A stretch of 6,243 bases of DNA from Succinivibrio sp. (lineage in GTDB: Bacteria > Pseudomonadota > Gammaproteobacteria > Enterobacterales > Succinivibrionaceae): assembly GCA_017959135.1 (NCBI GenBank), contig JAGDBH010000112.1:1-6243 (forward strand), in the 5' to 3' direction. The position numbers were made by a program, and so were the translations under genes. Numbering within the stretch: position 1 is the first letter of the stretch; each line of letters begins with the position of its first letter. The notes under the pieces were generated by a model. It ran no database searches. It had not been told where the DNA came from and saw only the letters and a list, made by a program, of their open reading frames with translations. Positions 1 through 6,243 of this stretch are shown piece after piece.

Positions 1-210
1 AACATCATAAATAAATCTGTTCAGAGCTGTAGCTCTCTGTACAAGTCCCTTCTCAAGTATTTCCCAGTCATCTTTGGAGATAACTCTTGGAATTGAGTCA
101 TAAGGGAACAGTTGCTCCTTAAATACCCCGTTTTTGTAAATACCGAACTTGACACCATAGCGTTCAAGCCAGGAATTTACTGCGTTTCTGCCTTCTAATA
201 ATGTTTCCAT
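1..210 (-). CDS. Circularly permuted type 2 ATP-grasp protein, N-terminal fragment (cut by window edge)
   Basis: Reading the minus strand from an ATG at 210 gives 70 uninterrupted codons that run off the left edge. The peptide carries the pattern I associate with the start of the circularly permuted ATP-grasp family (DUF404/DUF407): GVKFGIY at residues 19-25, FPYDSIPRVI at 35-44, W49, then EKGLVQRATALNRF at 53-66. Family members are usually several hundred residues long. They are predicted ATP-dependent carboxylate-amine ligases, often encoded beside an alpha-E protein and a transglutaminase-like protease, and no confirmed substrate is known to me. The start is well fixed: the in-frame stop TGA lies at 237-235 with no alternative start codon between, and a GAGAG purine stretch sits just upstream of the ATG. 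Only 18 residues precede the first family block, shorter than in many homologues. The neighbours that would support the assignment lie outside the window. The family call is from remembered consensus. Confidence 0.72.
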   Translation of the reverse strand, partial: METLLEGRNAVNSWLERYGVKFGIYKNGVFKEQLFPYDSIPRVISKDDWEILEKGLVQRATALNRFIYDV

Positions 211-371
211 GAGATTCTCTCTTATTTTTTTTATTCACAATTTATTAATATCAGAGAAAACAGCGAGATTTATGCCTGAAGCTCGATTTCACAATTGAGA
301 TACAAATTGCTCAAAATTGGAAAAAACATTGCACTATTTATTTTCATTTTCTTAAGAAGGAAAGAATCGTA

Positions 372-434
372 ATGCTCAAAAAAAAGAGAAAATCGGTAGA
401 GATCAGATATCGGAAAATAACAGAAAAAAGCTAA
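372..434 (+). CDS. Possible basic micro-ORF (20 residues), hypothetical
   Basis: An ATG at 372 opens a 20-codon frame ending in TAA at 432-434. It is preceded by AAGGA at 357-361, a good Shine-Dalgarno match about 10 bases upstream. The peptide is extremely basic, starting MLKKKRK and containing ten Lys/Arg residues. It has no predicted membrane segment and I recognise no homologue. In DNA this rich in A, lysine-rich short frames arise easily by chance, so the Shine-Dalgarno match is the only real support. It could be a leader peptide for the membrane-protein gene that starts 65 bases downstream, or simply noise. Confidence 0.25.
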   Translation: MLKKKRKSVEIRYRKITEKS

Positions 435-488
435 TCCTAGTCTAAGTATGGAGTTTCAAAATACGAAAGGTTTACACATTTATACATT

Positions 489-493
489 GAGGA
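489..493 (+). promoter_or_regulatory. Ribosome binding site of the DUF805-type gene
   Basis: GAGGA lies 6 bases before the ATG at 500 and fixes this start over the internal ATG at codon 16. Confidence 0.7.
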
Positions 494-499
494 CTCACC

Positions 500-856
500 A
501 TGAGCGAACAAATCATCACTACACAGCCTGTACAGAAAAAAACAATGAGTAGAAGAGCCTACTCAATATTTACGGTTCTATTTATTGTGACTTTTTTTTT
601 CATAACTGTTATTGTCAAAGCAGGAGATAAGGTTGCAGCTTCTTCCTATGAGCCAGAAGTTCAGACAATCTGTACAATGCTTCACCTTCTCCCTATTATC
701 ACAGTATTCCTCTTTTCCTTTTTCTGCATGGCCAGAAGACTTCGTGACTGTGGAAAAAACACCTATTGCGCATGGTTCATCCTGATTCCGATTTTTGGTT
801 TAGGCTACGTTATATATCTTTGTTTTCCAAAGAGAAAAGTCCTAGCTCAGAATTAA
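500..856 (+). CDS. Small DUF805-type inner-membrane protein
   Basis: This 118-residue protein has a polar N-terminus (about 1-19) and three hydrophobic segments at about 21-39, 57-77 and 90-108, with a basic C-terminal tail (PKRK). The stretch ARRLRDCGKN at 78-87, followed by a hydrophobic helix containing LIPIFGLGY and ending in CFP, matches the C-terminal half of DUF805 (YhaH-like) proteins, where RRLxDxGxS precedes the last helices. DUF805 members are small inner-membrane proteins of unknown biochemical function. The first half matches less clearly, and three helices rather than the usual four suggest a divergent or shortened member. The start is supported by GAGGA at 489-493. The gene appears to stand alone: it is divergent from the ATP-grasp gene and separated by 149 bases and several hairpins from nudJ. 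No function beyond membrane location can be inferred. Confidence 0.75.
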   Translation: MSEQIITTQPVQKKTMSRRAYSIFTVLFIVTFFFITVIVKAGDKVAASSYEPEVQTICTMLHLLPIITVFLFSFFCMARRLRDCGKNTYCAWFILIPIFGLGYVIYLCFPKRKVLAQN

Positions 857-940
857 AGCATTCTTCCTTTAATTCTCTATCGTTGTATAGAGGATTATCC
901 ATTCCAGACGGTTATTCACACCTGCAGAATCTACTCTGCA
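851..940 (+). repeat. Three consecutive perfect hairpins
   Basis: Three perfect inverted repeats lie one after another. AATTAAAG (851-858) pairs with CTTTAATT (867-874) across an 8-base loop and overlaps the stop codon of the membrane-protein gene. CTCTAT (875-880) pairs with ATAGAG (887-892) across 6 bases. TGCAGA (923-928) pairs with TCTGCA (935-940) across 6 bases. None is followed by a T-run, so they are not classic intrinsic terminators. They may protect the 3' end of the upstream mRNA, form a structured leader for nudJ, or be chance pairings in AT-rich DNA. Confidence 0.45.
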
Positions 941-955
941 CCGAAATCAGATCCC

Positions 956-984
956 ATGCAAGATCACAGTTTTTCTGATAAAAT
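956..984 (+). promoter_or_regulatory. Candidate sigma-70 promoter for the nudJ operon
   Basis: A -10 element TAAAAT at 979-984 (5 of 6 to consensus) sits 17 bases after a weak -35 ATGCAA at 956-961 (3 of 6). Transcription would begin near 991, just ahead of the nudJ ribosome binding site. The position is right for the operon, but the -35 match is poor. Confidence 0.35.
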
Positions 985-995
985 ACACAGATATT

Positions 996-1000
996 GGAGA
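996..1000 (+). promoter_or_regulatory. Ribosome binding site deciding the nudJ start
   Basis: GGAGA lies 5 bases before the ATG at 1006. It overlaps the possible upstream TTG start at 994, so the ATG is the true start. Confidence 0.8.
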
Positions 1001-1005
1001 AACAC

Positions 1006-1473
1006 ATGTCAGAAAGATTTAAACCATACGCAACAGTCGCTCTTATCATTGAGCACAACGGAAAATATCTAATCGTAGAAGAGTACAACGAAGATCAGAA
1101 CAACCGACTGGTTTTTGGTAATCCATGCGGACATATTGATGGAAAAGAAACAATTCTTGAAGCCGCCAAAAGAGAAGGTTATGAAGAAACCGGCGCTGAA
1201 GTTGAAATTATGAATCTGATTTCTATCAATGACTACGTAAAAGACAACGAGACCATTTACAGATTCTGCTTTGAAGCAAAATTCAAGGAAATACCGGAGA
1301 ATCTTAAGGCAGATGATCCTGATCATGAGATTCTGGCTGTTAAATGGTATACAAAAGAGCAGATCTACTCTGGAAAAGACTGCTGGAGAACCCGTCTTGT
1401 GGGTCAGAATTTTGATGACTACTTTGCAGGCAAAAGATACCCTGTTGATCTTATAAGAAGTATTCATCCTTAA
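1006..1473 (+). CDS. nudJ: Nudix hydrolase, NudJ-type phosphatase
   Basis: NudJ hydrolyses nucleoside tri- and diphosphates; in E. coli it also acts on the thiamin precursor HMP-pyrophosphate. The 155-residue product is close to the 153 residues of the E. coli protein and aligns from its start (RFKPYATVAL) to its end (GKRYPVDLI). The Nudix box GX5EX7REUXEEXGU spans residues 42-64: G42, E48, R56-E57, E60-E61 and G63 are all present, so the Mg-binding glutamates are intact. The hydrophobic position after RE is occupied by glycine (G58), a mild deviation. A longer frame begins at a TTG at 994, but that codon overlaps the ribosome binding site. In E. coli nudJ lies directly before mnmA, as here (92-base gap), which is the strongest support for the name over a generic Nudix label. 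It is probably the first gene of the operon through purB. Confidence 0.9.
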   Translation: MSERFKPYATVALIIEHNGKYLIVEEYNEDQNNRLVFGNPCGHIDGKETILEAAKREGYEETGAEVEIMNLISINDYVKDNETIYRFCFEAKFKEIPENLKADDPDHEILAVKWYTKEQIYSGKDCWRTRLVGQNFDDYFAGKRYPVDLIRSIHP

Positions 1474-1520
1474 AGCAGACAGCTTTCTGTTTAGACTGAA
1501 AAAACACGTTTCATTTTATT

Positions 1521-1543
1521 CCCTTTCCCGATTTTGGACAGGG
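1521..1543 (+). promoter_or_regulatory. Hairpin in the nudJ-mnmA gap
   Basis: CCCTTTCC (1521-1528) can pair with GGACAGGG (1536-1543) with one mismatch and a 7-base loop, giving a GC-rich stem in an otherwise AT-rich gap. It is followed by CAAAGC rather than a T-run, so it is not a standard terminator. It ends 22 bases before the mnmA start and could affect translation or mRNA processing of mnmA. That role is inference. Confidence 0.35.
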
Positions 1544-1565
1544 ATTCAAAGCAAAAGACTTACTT

Positions 1566-2687
1566 ATGATTTTTGATCCAAAAATACCTTATGACGAGCT
1601 GAAGGGAAAACACGTTGTGCTTGGCCTTTCAGGTGGTGTTGATTCCTCAGTAAGTGCTGCAATTCTAAAAGAACACGGCATGAAAGTAACAGCTCTTTTC
1701 ATGAAGAACTGGGAAGAGGATGATAACGACTCCTACTGTGCAGCAGCACAGGACCGCGAGGATGCTCAGAAGGTTTGCGACAAACTTGGTATTGAGCTTA
1801 AGACCATCAATTTCGCAGCAGAGTACTGGGATAATGTATTTGAAATCTTCCTGTCTGAATACAAGGCAGGACGTACTCCAAATCCAGATATTCTCTGCAA
1901 CAAGGAAATCAAATTCAAGGCCTTCATGGATTATGCAACTCAGGTTCTGAAGGCTGACTATATTGCTACAGGACATTACTGTCAGAGAAGTTTCAACACT
2001 GAAAGAGCTCATCTTTTAAGAGGCTTCGACAAGAACAAGGATCAGAGTTACTTCCTGCATGCAATCGGACAGAATATTCTGGAGAAGGTTCTCTTCCCTG
2101 TAGGTGATCTTGAAAAACCAAAGGTAAGAGAAATCGCAGAATCTCTTGGCTTAGCTACAGCAAAGAAAAAAGACTCAACCGGAATCTGTTTTATCGGAGA
2201 AAAGAGATTCCACGAATTTTTATCTAAATATCTTCCAGCTCAGCCTGGTCCTATCAAGACAGTTTCAGGACAGGTTGTGGGACAGCACGACGGCCTTATG
2301 TACGCCACCATCGGACAGAGAAAAGGTCTGAATATCGGTGGAACAAAGGACGGTAACGGCAAACCTTGGTACGTTGTAGACAAGGATGTTAAGAACAATA
2401 CTCTAATCGTGGCTGAAGGCAATGACGACAAGGCTCTGTACTCAATCGGACTGAATGCAATCTCAGAAACCTGGATAACAGAATGTCCAAACTTACCATT
2501 TGAGTGCACTTGCAAAATTCGCTACCGTCAGCCTGATGTTGAATGTACAATTTACCGCGAAAAGGAAAACCTGAGAGTTATGTTCAAAAAACCTGTTGCT
2601 GCTGTTGCACCTGGTCAGTCAGTTGTGTTCTATGACGGACCTGACTGTTTGGGCGGAGCTGTAATTGATAGTCACATCAAAGGATAA
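1566..2687 (+). CDS. mnmA: tRNA-specific 2-thiouridylase MnmA
   Basis: MnmA thiolates uridine 34 of tRNA(Lys), tRNA(Glu) and tRNA(Gln) to 2-thiouridine, using ATP to adenylate the base and persulfide sulfur relayed from IscS through the Tus proteins. The 373-residue product matches the roughly 368-residue E. coli enzyme throughout. The PP-loop SGGVDSS is at 22-28. The catalytic cysteines are C111 in NPDILCNKE and C208 in STGICFIGE, both shifted by nine residues from E. coli C102 and C199. ATGHY (134-138), [10 protein letters not shown] (158-167) and the C-terminal beta-barrel domain with [10 protein letters not shown] are also present. The start leaves 21 residues before the PP-loop, slightly longer than in E. 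coli. No convincing Shine-Dalgarno sequence lies in the 15 bases before the ATG, unlike the neighbouring genes. The hflD start follows only 5 bases after the stop, which implies translational coupling. Confidence 0.97.
   Translation: MIFDPKIPYDELKGKHVVLGLSGGVDSSVSAAILKEHGMKVTALFMKNWEEDDNDSYCAAAQDREDAQKVCDKLGIELKTINFAAEYWDNVFEIFLSEYKAGRTPNPDILCNKEIKFKAFMDYATQVLKADYIATGHYCQRSFNTERAHLLRGFDKNKDQSYFLHAIGQNILEKVLFPVGDLEKPKVREIAESLGLATAKKKDSTGICFIGEKRFHEFLSKYLPAQPGPIKTVSGQVVGQHDGLMYATIGQRKGLNIGGTKDGNGKPWYVVDKDVKNNTLIVAEGNDDKALYSIGLNAISETWITECPNLPFECTCKIRYRQPDVECTIYREKENLRVMFKKPVAAVAPGQSVVFYDGPDCLGGAVIDSHIKG
2681..2684 (+). promoter_or_regulatory. Ribosome binding site of hflD inside the mnmA end
   Basis: AGGA at 2681-2684 lies in the last codons of mnmA, immediately before its TAA and 8 bases before the hflD ATG. 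Initiation of hflD is therefore probably coupled to termination of mnmA. Confidence 0.6.
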
Positions 2688-2692
2688 GCTGT

Positions 2693-3340
2693 ATGACCGA
2701 TATAAAATCAGAAACAATCGCCCTTGCAGCATTATTTCAGTGTTGCACTCAGATCCAGAGACTGGCATCAACCGGATACTACGATGAACAATCCGTTTCC
2801 TGTGTAATCAGAGCTCTTCTGGTTACAGACCCAAGAACCATTGAGGATATCTATGAACCATCACGACTGATGGTTGGATTCAAACAGCTGGTGGACAGCT
2901 TTGGTAAATCAGATGTTACCAAGACAGCGACAACCATCGAAGTTACAAAGATGGCTTTGAAGCTGATTTCGCTGGCCCACAATGTTGAGCGGAATTCAAA
3001 GATCTTTTCAAGACTTTCCGATGAAATTGACAGTCTGAAAAGAGCAGTTACGGCAGAACATCCTGATTTCTTCGAAGCCGGAATTTCTGTAGTAAACGAT
3101 CCTACCAACATCCACCTTTTTGGTTCCCTGTACCAGTCAATTATCAGTCCTAATTTTGCAAAACTCCTAATCTACGGAGAAGAGAGACATCTTAGAATTC
3201 CTGAGAACCAGGAAAAAATCAGAGCTCTTCTGCTTGCAGGAATCAGAGCTGTAATTCTATGGAGACAGGTTGGCGGAAGAAGAAGATTCCTGGTATTTCG
3301 TCGCAAGGCAATTTTAGAATACGCACAAAAGTTTTCCTAA
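2693..3340 (+). CDS. hflD: HflD family protein (lysogenization regulator)
   Basis: The 215-residue product matches the length of E. coli HflD (213) and its characteristic C-terminal block, here IRALLLAGIRAVILW at about 176-190 followed by RQVGG and a run of arginines. The N-terminal half (IALAALFQCCTQIQRLA) also follows the family pattern. The middle is clearly more divergent than in the flanking genes. In E. coli HflD is a peripheral inner-membrane protein that binds the phage lambda CII activator and favours its degradation by FtsH; its normal cellular role is unclear. The protein appears all-helical, with no signal peptide and no clear transmembrane segment. Its position between mnmA and purB is the conserved gammaproteobacterial arrangement. 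Whether it has any phage-related role in this organism cannot be judged from sequence. Confidence 0.92.
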   Translation: MTDIKSETIALAALFQCCTQIQRLASTGYYDEQSVSCVIRALLVTDPRTIEDIYEPSRLMVGFKQLVDSFGKSDVTKTATTIEVTKMALKLISLAHNVERNSKIFSRLSDEIDSLKRAVTAEHPDFFEAGISVVNDPTNIHLFGSLYQSIISPNFAKLLIYGEERHLRIPENQEKIRALLLAGIRAVILWRQVGGRRRFLVFRRKAILEYAQKFS

Positions 3341-4741
<1,401 letters not shown>

Positions 4742-4776
4742 TTTCTGTTTTAGATATAAACCGCTTTAAATAGAAG

Positions 4777-4813
4777 ACTGGAGTAGCTTAGCAAAAAGCT
4801 CTCCAGTTTTTTT
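4777..4813 (+). terminator. Strong intrinsic terminator after purB
   Basis: ACTGGAG (4777-4783) pairs with CTCCAGT (4801-4807). After a bulged T, AGCTT (4785-4789) pairs with AAGCT (4796-4800) around a 6-base loop. This 12-bp stem runs directly into a T-run ending at 4813. It closes the nudJ-mnmA-hflD-purB operon and isolates the next gene. Confidence 0.92.
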
Positions 4814-4814
4814 A

Positions 4815-4842
4815 TTGTCCTGATATAGTCAAGTCCTATAAC
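4815..4842 (+). promoter_or_regulatory. Candidate promoter of the MetE-like gene
   Basis: TTGTCC at 4815-4820 (4 of 6 to -35) and TATAAC at 4837-4842 (5 of 6 to -10) are separated by 16 bases. This is the best promoter match between the purB terminator and the next gene. It would start transcription near 4849 and give a leader of about 75 nt. No MetJ-like AGACGTCT array or MetR-like TGAAN5TTCA site was seen. Confidence 0.5.
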
Positions 4843-4861
4843 TAAGTATACAAAATCAGTA

Positions 4862-4916
4862 TTAGAAAAAATCCTCATAATCAGATACCTTATTTTCTAA
4901 CAATTAAAAATAAGGA
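4862..4916 (+). promoter_or_regulatory. Candidate translational switch in the MetE-like gene leader
   Basis: Two perfect inverted repeats share one strand. TTAGAAAA (4862-4869) can pair with TTTTCTAA (4893-4900). Alternatively CCTTATTTT (4888-4896) can pair with AAAATAAGG (4907-4915). The second helix buries the ribosome binding site AGGA (4913-4916), which lies 8 bases before the ATG at 4925. Because 4893-4896 belongs to both helices, the pairings exclude each other, giving possible translation-on and translation-off folds. It resembles no riboswitch class I know and is too short for the classic SAM-I type. Chance pairing in AT-rich sequence remains a real alternative. Confidence 0.35.
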
Positions 4917-4924
4917 AATAATCT

Positions 4925-6043
4925 ATGAACAATACAATCCCTTTTAAATACGACTATGTCGGCAGCTTCCTGAGACCTGCTGCAGTCAAAAACGCAAGAA
5001 ATCTGTACAAGGCAAAGAAGATTACAGCTGAAGAACTTAATGTTGTGGAAAACGAGGAAATTGCCAAGCTAATTCAGAAACAGAAGAATGCAGGCTTCCA
5101 CGTAATTACAGACGGCGAGTACAGAAGAGCCTACTGGCACCTTGATTTCTTCTGGGGATTAAATGGTATTGAAGAGACTGAATTAAGTCACGGTTATTTC
5201 TTCCATGGAGAGGAGACAGCTAAGGGCTCTATCAAGGTTACCGGCAAAATCACCGGTGAGAATCATCCATTCGTACAGTACTTCAAATTTGTTAAAGAGT
5301 TTGAAGATGAGAATACTGTTGCAAAACAGACCTTCCCTGCTCCTGCACAGCTTTTAGCCGAGCTCTTCAGAAAAGACAACATCGAGAACACTAAGGCAGT
5401 CTACCCTGATATCAATGTTCTGATTGAGGATATCGGTGCTGCATACAGAACCGTAATTAAAGAGCTTTATGAGGCTGGCTGCAGAAACATTCAGTTAGAT
5501 GACTGTACATGGGGTATGTTCGTAGATGAGAAATACTGGGCTAACCGTCAGAACGGAAATGTTTCCTTTGAGGATGAGGCAAACAAGTATCTGAAGGTAA
5601 ATAACCTAGCTCTAGAAGGAAAGCCTGCTGATCTGACCATCACCACCCATGTCTGCAGAGGCAACTACCACTCAACATACGCCTGCACTGGTCCATACGA
5701 TAAGATTGCACCATTCTTATTTGCAAAAGAGAATGTCGATGCATTCTATCTTGAGTTTGATGATGAGCGTTCAGGTGGATTTGAATCTCTTAAGTATATT
5801 CCAAAGGACAAGAAGGTTATTCTTGGCTTAATTACCTCAAAGAGAGCTGATCTTGAGGATAAGGATTTCATCAAGCAAAGAATTGCTGAAGCTTCTAAGT
5901 ACGTTGATCTGGACAGGTTAAATCTATCACCTCAGTGCGGTTTTGCTTCATGTGAAATCGGCAATAAGTTAACTGATGAAGATCAGTGGGCAAAACTGAA
6001 GCTAGTTAAAGAAATAGCAGACGAAGTCTGGGGAATGAATTAG
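4925..6043 (+). CDS. Stand-alone MetE C-terminal-domain protein, YxjG/YxjH-like putative homocysteine methyltransferase
   Basis: This 372-residue protein corresponds to the catalytic C-terminal barrel of cobalamin-independent methionine synthase, without the N-terminal half of full-length MetE (about 750 residues). It resembles the YxjG/YxjH group named in Bacillus subtilis. VGSFLRP (12-18) and TDGEYRR (62-68) open the barrel, and QLDDCTWGMF contains D192-D193. The zinc ligands of MetE are all present: H242 and C244 in THVCRGN, E277 in LEFDDERSG and C338 in SPQCGFAS. The last spacing of 61 residues equals that of E. coli MetE (665 to 726). It should therefore bind zinc and activate homocysteine or a similar thiol. 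The methyl donor is unknown: the folate-binding half of MetE is missing, and related core-MetE families use other donors. It has its own promoter and leader, which suggests methionine-related control. AAGGA before the ATG supports the start. No partner gene is adjacent in the window. Confidence 0.88.
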   Translation: MNNTIPFKYDYVGSFLRPAAVKNARNLYKAKKITAEELNVVENEEIAKLIQKQKNAGFHVITDGEYRRAYWHLDFFWGLNGIEETELSHGYFFHGEETAKGSIKVTGKITGENHPFVQYFKFVKEFEDENTVAKQTFPAPAQLLAELFRKDNIENTKAVYPDINVLIEDIGAAYRTVIKELYEAGCRNIQLDDCTWGMFVDEKYWANRQNGNVSFEDEANKYLKVNNLALEGKPADLTITTHVCRGNYHSTYACTGPYDKIAPFLFAKENVDAFYLEFDDERSGGFESLKYIPKDKKVILGLITSKRADLEDKDFIKQRIAEASKYVDLDRLNLSPQCGFASCEIGNKLTDEDQWAKLKLVKEIADEVWGMN

Positions 6044-6120
6044 CTGAAAGACTAAAAACTAAATAAAAAAAGAACAGCTAATACTTTTATATACTCTGCT
6101 GTGCAATAAAAAAAGACGAA

Positions 6121-6145
6121 AAAATGAACCATCTAGGTTCCTTTT
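6121..6145. terminator. Weak, probably bidirectional terminator between convergent genes
   Basis: GAACC (6126-6130) pairs with GGTTC (6136-6140) around ATCTA. After a single T/C mismatch, AAAA (6121-6124) pairs with TTTT (6142-6145). A T-rich tail follows on the plus strand, and an A-rich stretch precedes the stem (T-rich on the minus strand). It is placed between the MetE-like gene and a convergent minus-strand gene. The short GC core makes the call moderate. Confidence 0.5.
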
Positions 6146-6172
6146 ATTTAGGAGTTCACATTTATACTGAAA

Positions 6173-6243
6173 TTAGTCTCTCGAATCCTCTGAGCTGCGA
6201 ACTTTTTGTACCGCCTTAACCCAACGGGAATCAAGCTTTTTTA
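6173..6243 (-). CDS. C-terminal end of an unrecognised minus-strand gene (cut by window edge)
   Basis: From the right edge, the minus strand is open in one frame for 22 complete codons and ends in TAA at 6175-6173. The peptide contains KKLDSRWVKAVQKVRSSE, a basic helix-like sequence with protein-like composition. I do not recognise the family. The other two minus-strand frames hit stops within the first few codons from the edge. The terminator-like hairpin at 6121-6145 lies just downstream of its stop, as expected for a gene end. The fragment is too short to exclude chance. Confidence 0.4.
   Translation of the reverse strand, partial: KKLDSRWVKAVQKVRSSEDSRD

Larger units (their letters stand above)
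211..499. other. Divergent intergenic region
   Basis: This AT-rich stretch separates the minus-strand ATP-grasp gene from the plus-strand DUF805-type gene, so it should carry promoters in both directions. No promoter stands out convincingly on either strand. Visible structure is limited to a repeated TTCACAATT (234-242 and 288-296), long A/T runs, and a possible micro-ORF at 372-434 listed separately. No tRNA, known riboswitch or terminator was recognised. Confidence 0.6.

Noticed and set aside
481..486. TATACA as a -10 box for the DUF805-type gene
   Set aside because: Transcription would begin within or just before the ribosome binding site, and there is no good -35 at proper spacing.
994..1005. 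Upstream TTG start adding four residues to nudJ
   Set aside because: The TTG overlaps the GGAGA ribosome binding site of the ATG at 1006, and the E. coli protein aligns best from the ATG.
1069..1467. 132-codon open frame on the minus strand across nudJ
   Set aside because: It is antisense to a clearly conserved Nudix gene, and its sequence is low-complexity hydrophobic with no family resemblance.
2240..2515. Minus-strand open frame inside mnmA
   Set aside because: It is a shadow of the conserved mnmA coding sequence, with no ribosome binding site or recognisable product.
4814..4924. SAM riboswitch or MetJ/MetR operator ahead of the MetE-like gene
   Set aside because: The leader is too short for the SAM-I class, and no AGACGTCT repeat or TGAAN5TTCA site is visible. 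Only the unclassified alternative hairpins remain.
6074..6102. ACAGC/GCTGT hairpin followed by an A-run
   Set aside because: The stem has only 5 bp with a 19-base loop, so it is too weak for a terminator on either strand.
6124..6219. Plus-strand 31-codon ORF starting at the ATG at 6124
   Set aside because: It starts inside the terminator-like hairpin, lacks a good ribosome binding site, overlaps the minus-strand gene end, and its product looks like nothing recognisable.

Overview
The window looks like a chromosomal segment from an AT-rich gammaproteobacterium. The main argument is the run nudJ - mnmA - hflD - purB, all on the plus strand. This is the order known from Escherichia coli and relatives, and HflD is essentially a gammaproteobacterial protein. 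The proteins align with my memory of the E. coli sequences nearly end to end, but the DNA is AT-rich and uses AGA heavily for arginine. An anaerobic gut or rumen lineage such as Succinivibrionaceae would fit; that placement is inference and no marker here proves it.

Layout. Positions 1-210 (minus) hold the N-terminal 70 codons of a circularly permuted ATP-grasp protein that runs off the left edge. A roughly 290-base divergent intergenic region follows, containing one possible 20-codon basic micro-ORF with a good ribosome binding site. Positions 500-856 encode a small three-helix membrane protein of DUF805 type. Three consecutive perfect hairpins lie at 851-940. Then comes the core operon: nudJ (1006-1473, Nudix hydrolase), mnmA (1566-2687, tRNA 2-thiouridylase), hflD (2693-3340) and purB (3374-4741, adenylosuccinate lyase). 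It is closed by a strong intrinsic terminator at 4777-4813.

After the terminator, a separate unit starts with a plausible promoter and a leader of about 75 nt. The leader contains two mutually exclusive inverted repeats, one of which buries the Shine-Dalgarno sequence. It precedes a stand-alone MetE C-terminal-domain protein (4925-6043), a putative zinc-dependent homocysteine methyltransferase of the YxjG/YxjH kind. A weak bidirectional terminator and the last 22 codons of an unrecognised minus-strand gene end the window.

Functionally, mnmA (tRNA wobble uridine thiolation), nudJ (nucleotide/pyrophosphate hydrolysis) and purB (IMP and AMP synthesis) are housekeeping genes linked by conserved order rather than by one pathway. 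The most interesting item is the candidate translational switch ahead of the methionine-synthase-like gene. No mobile element, CRISPR array, tRNA or rRNA was seen.
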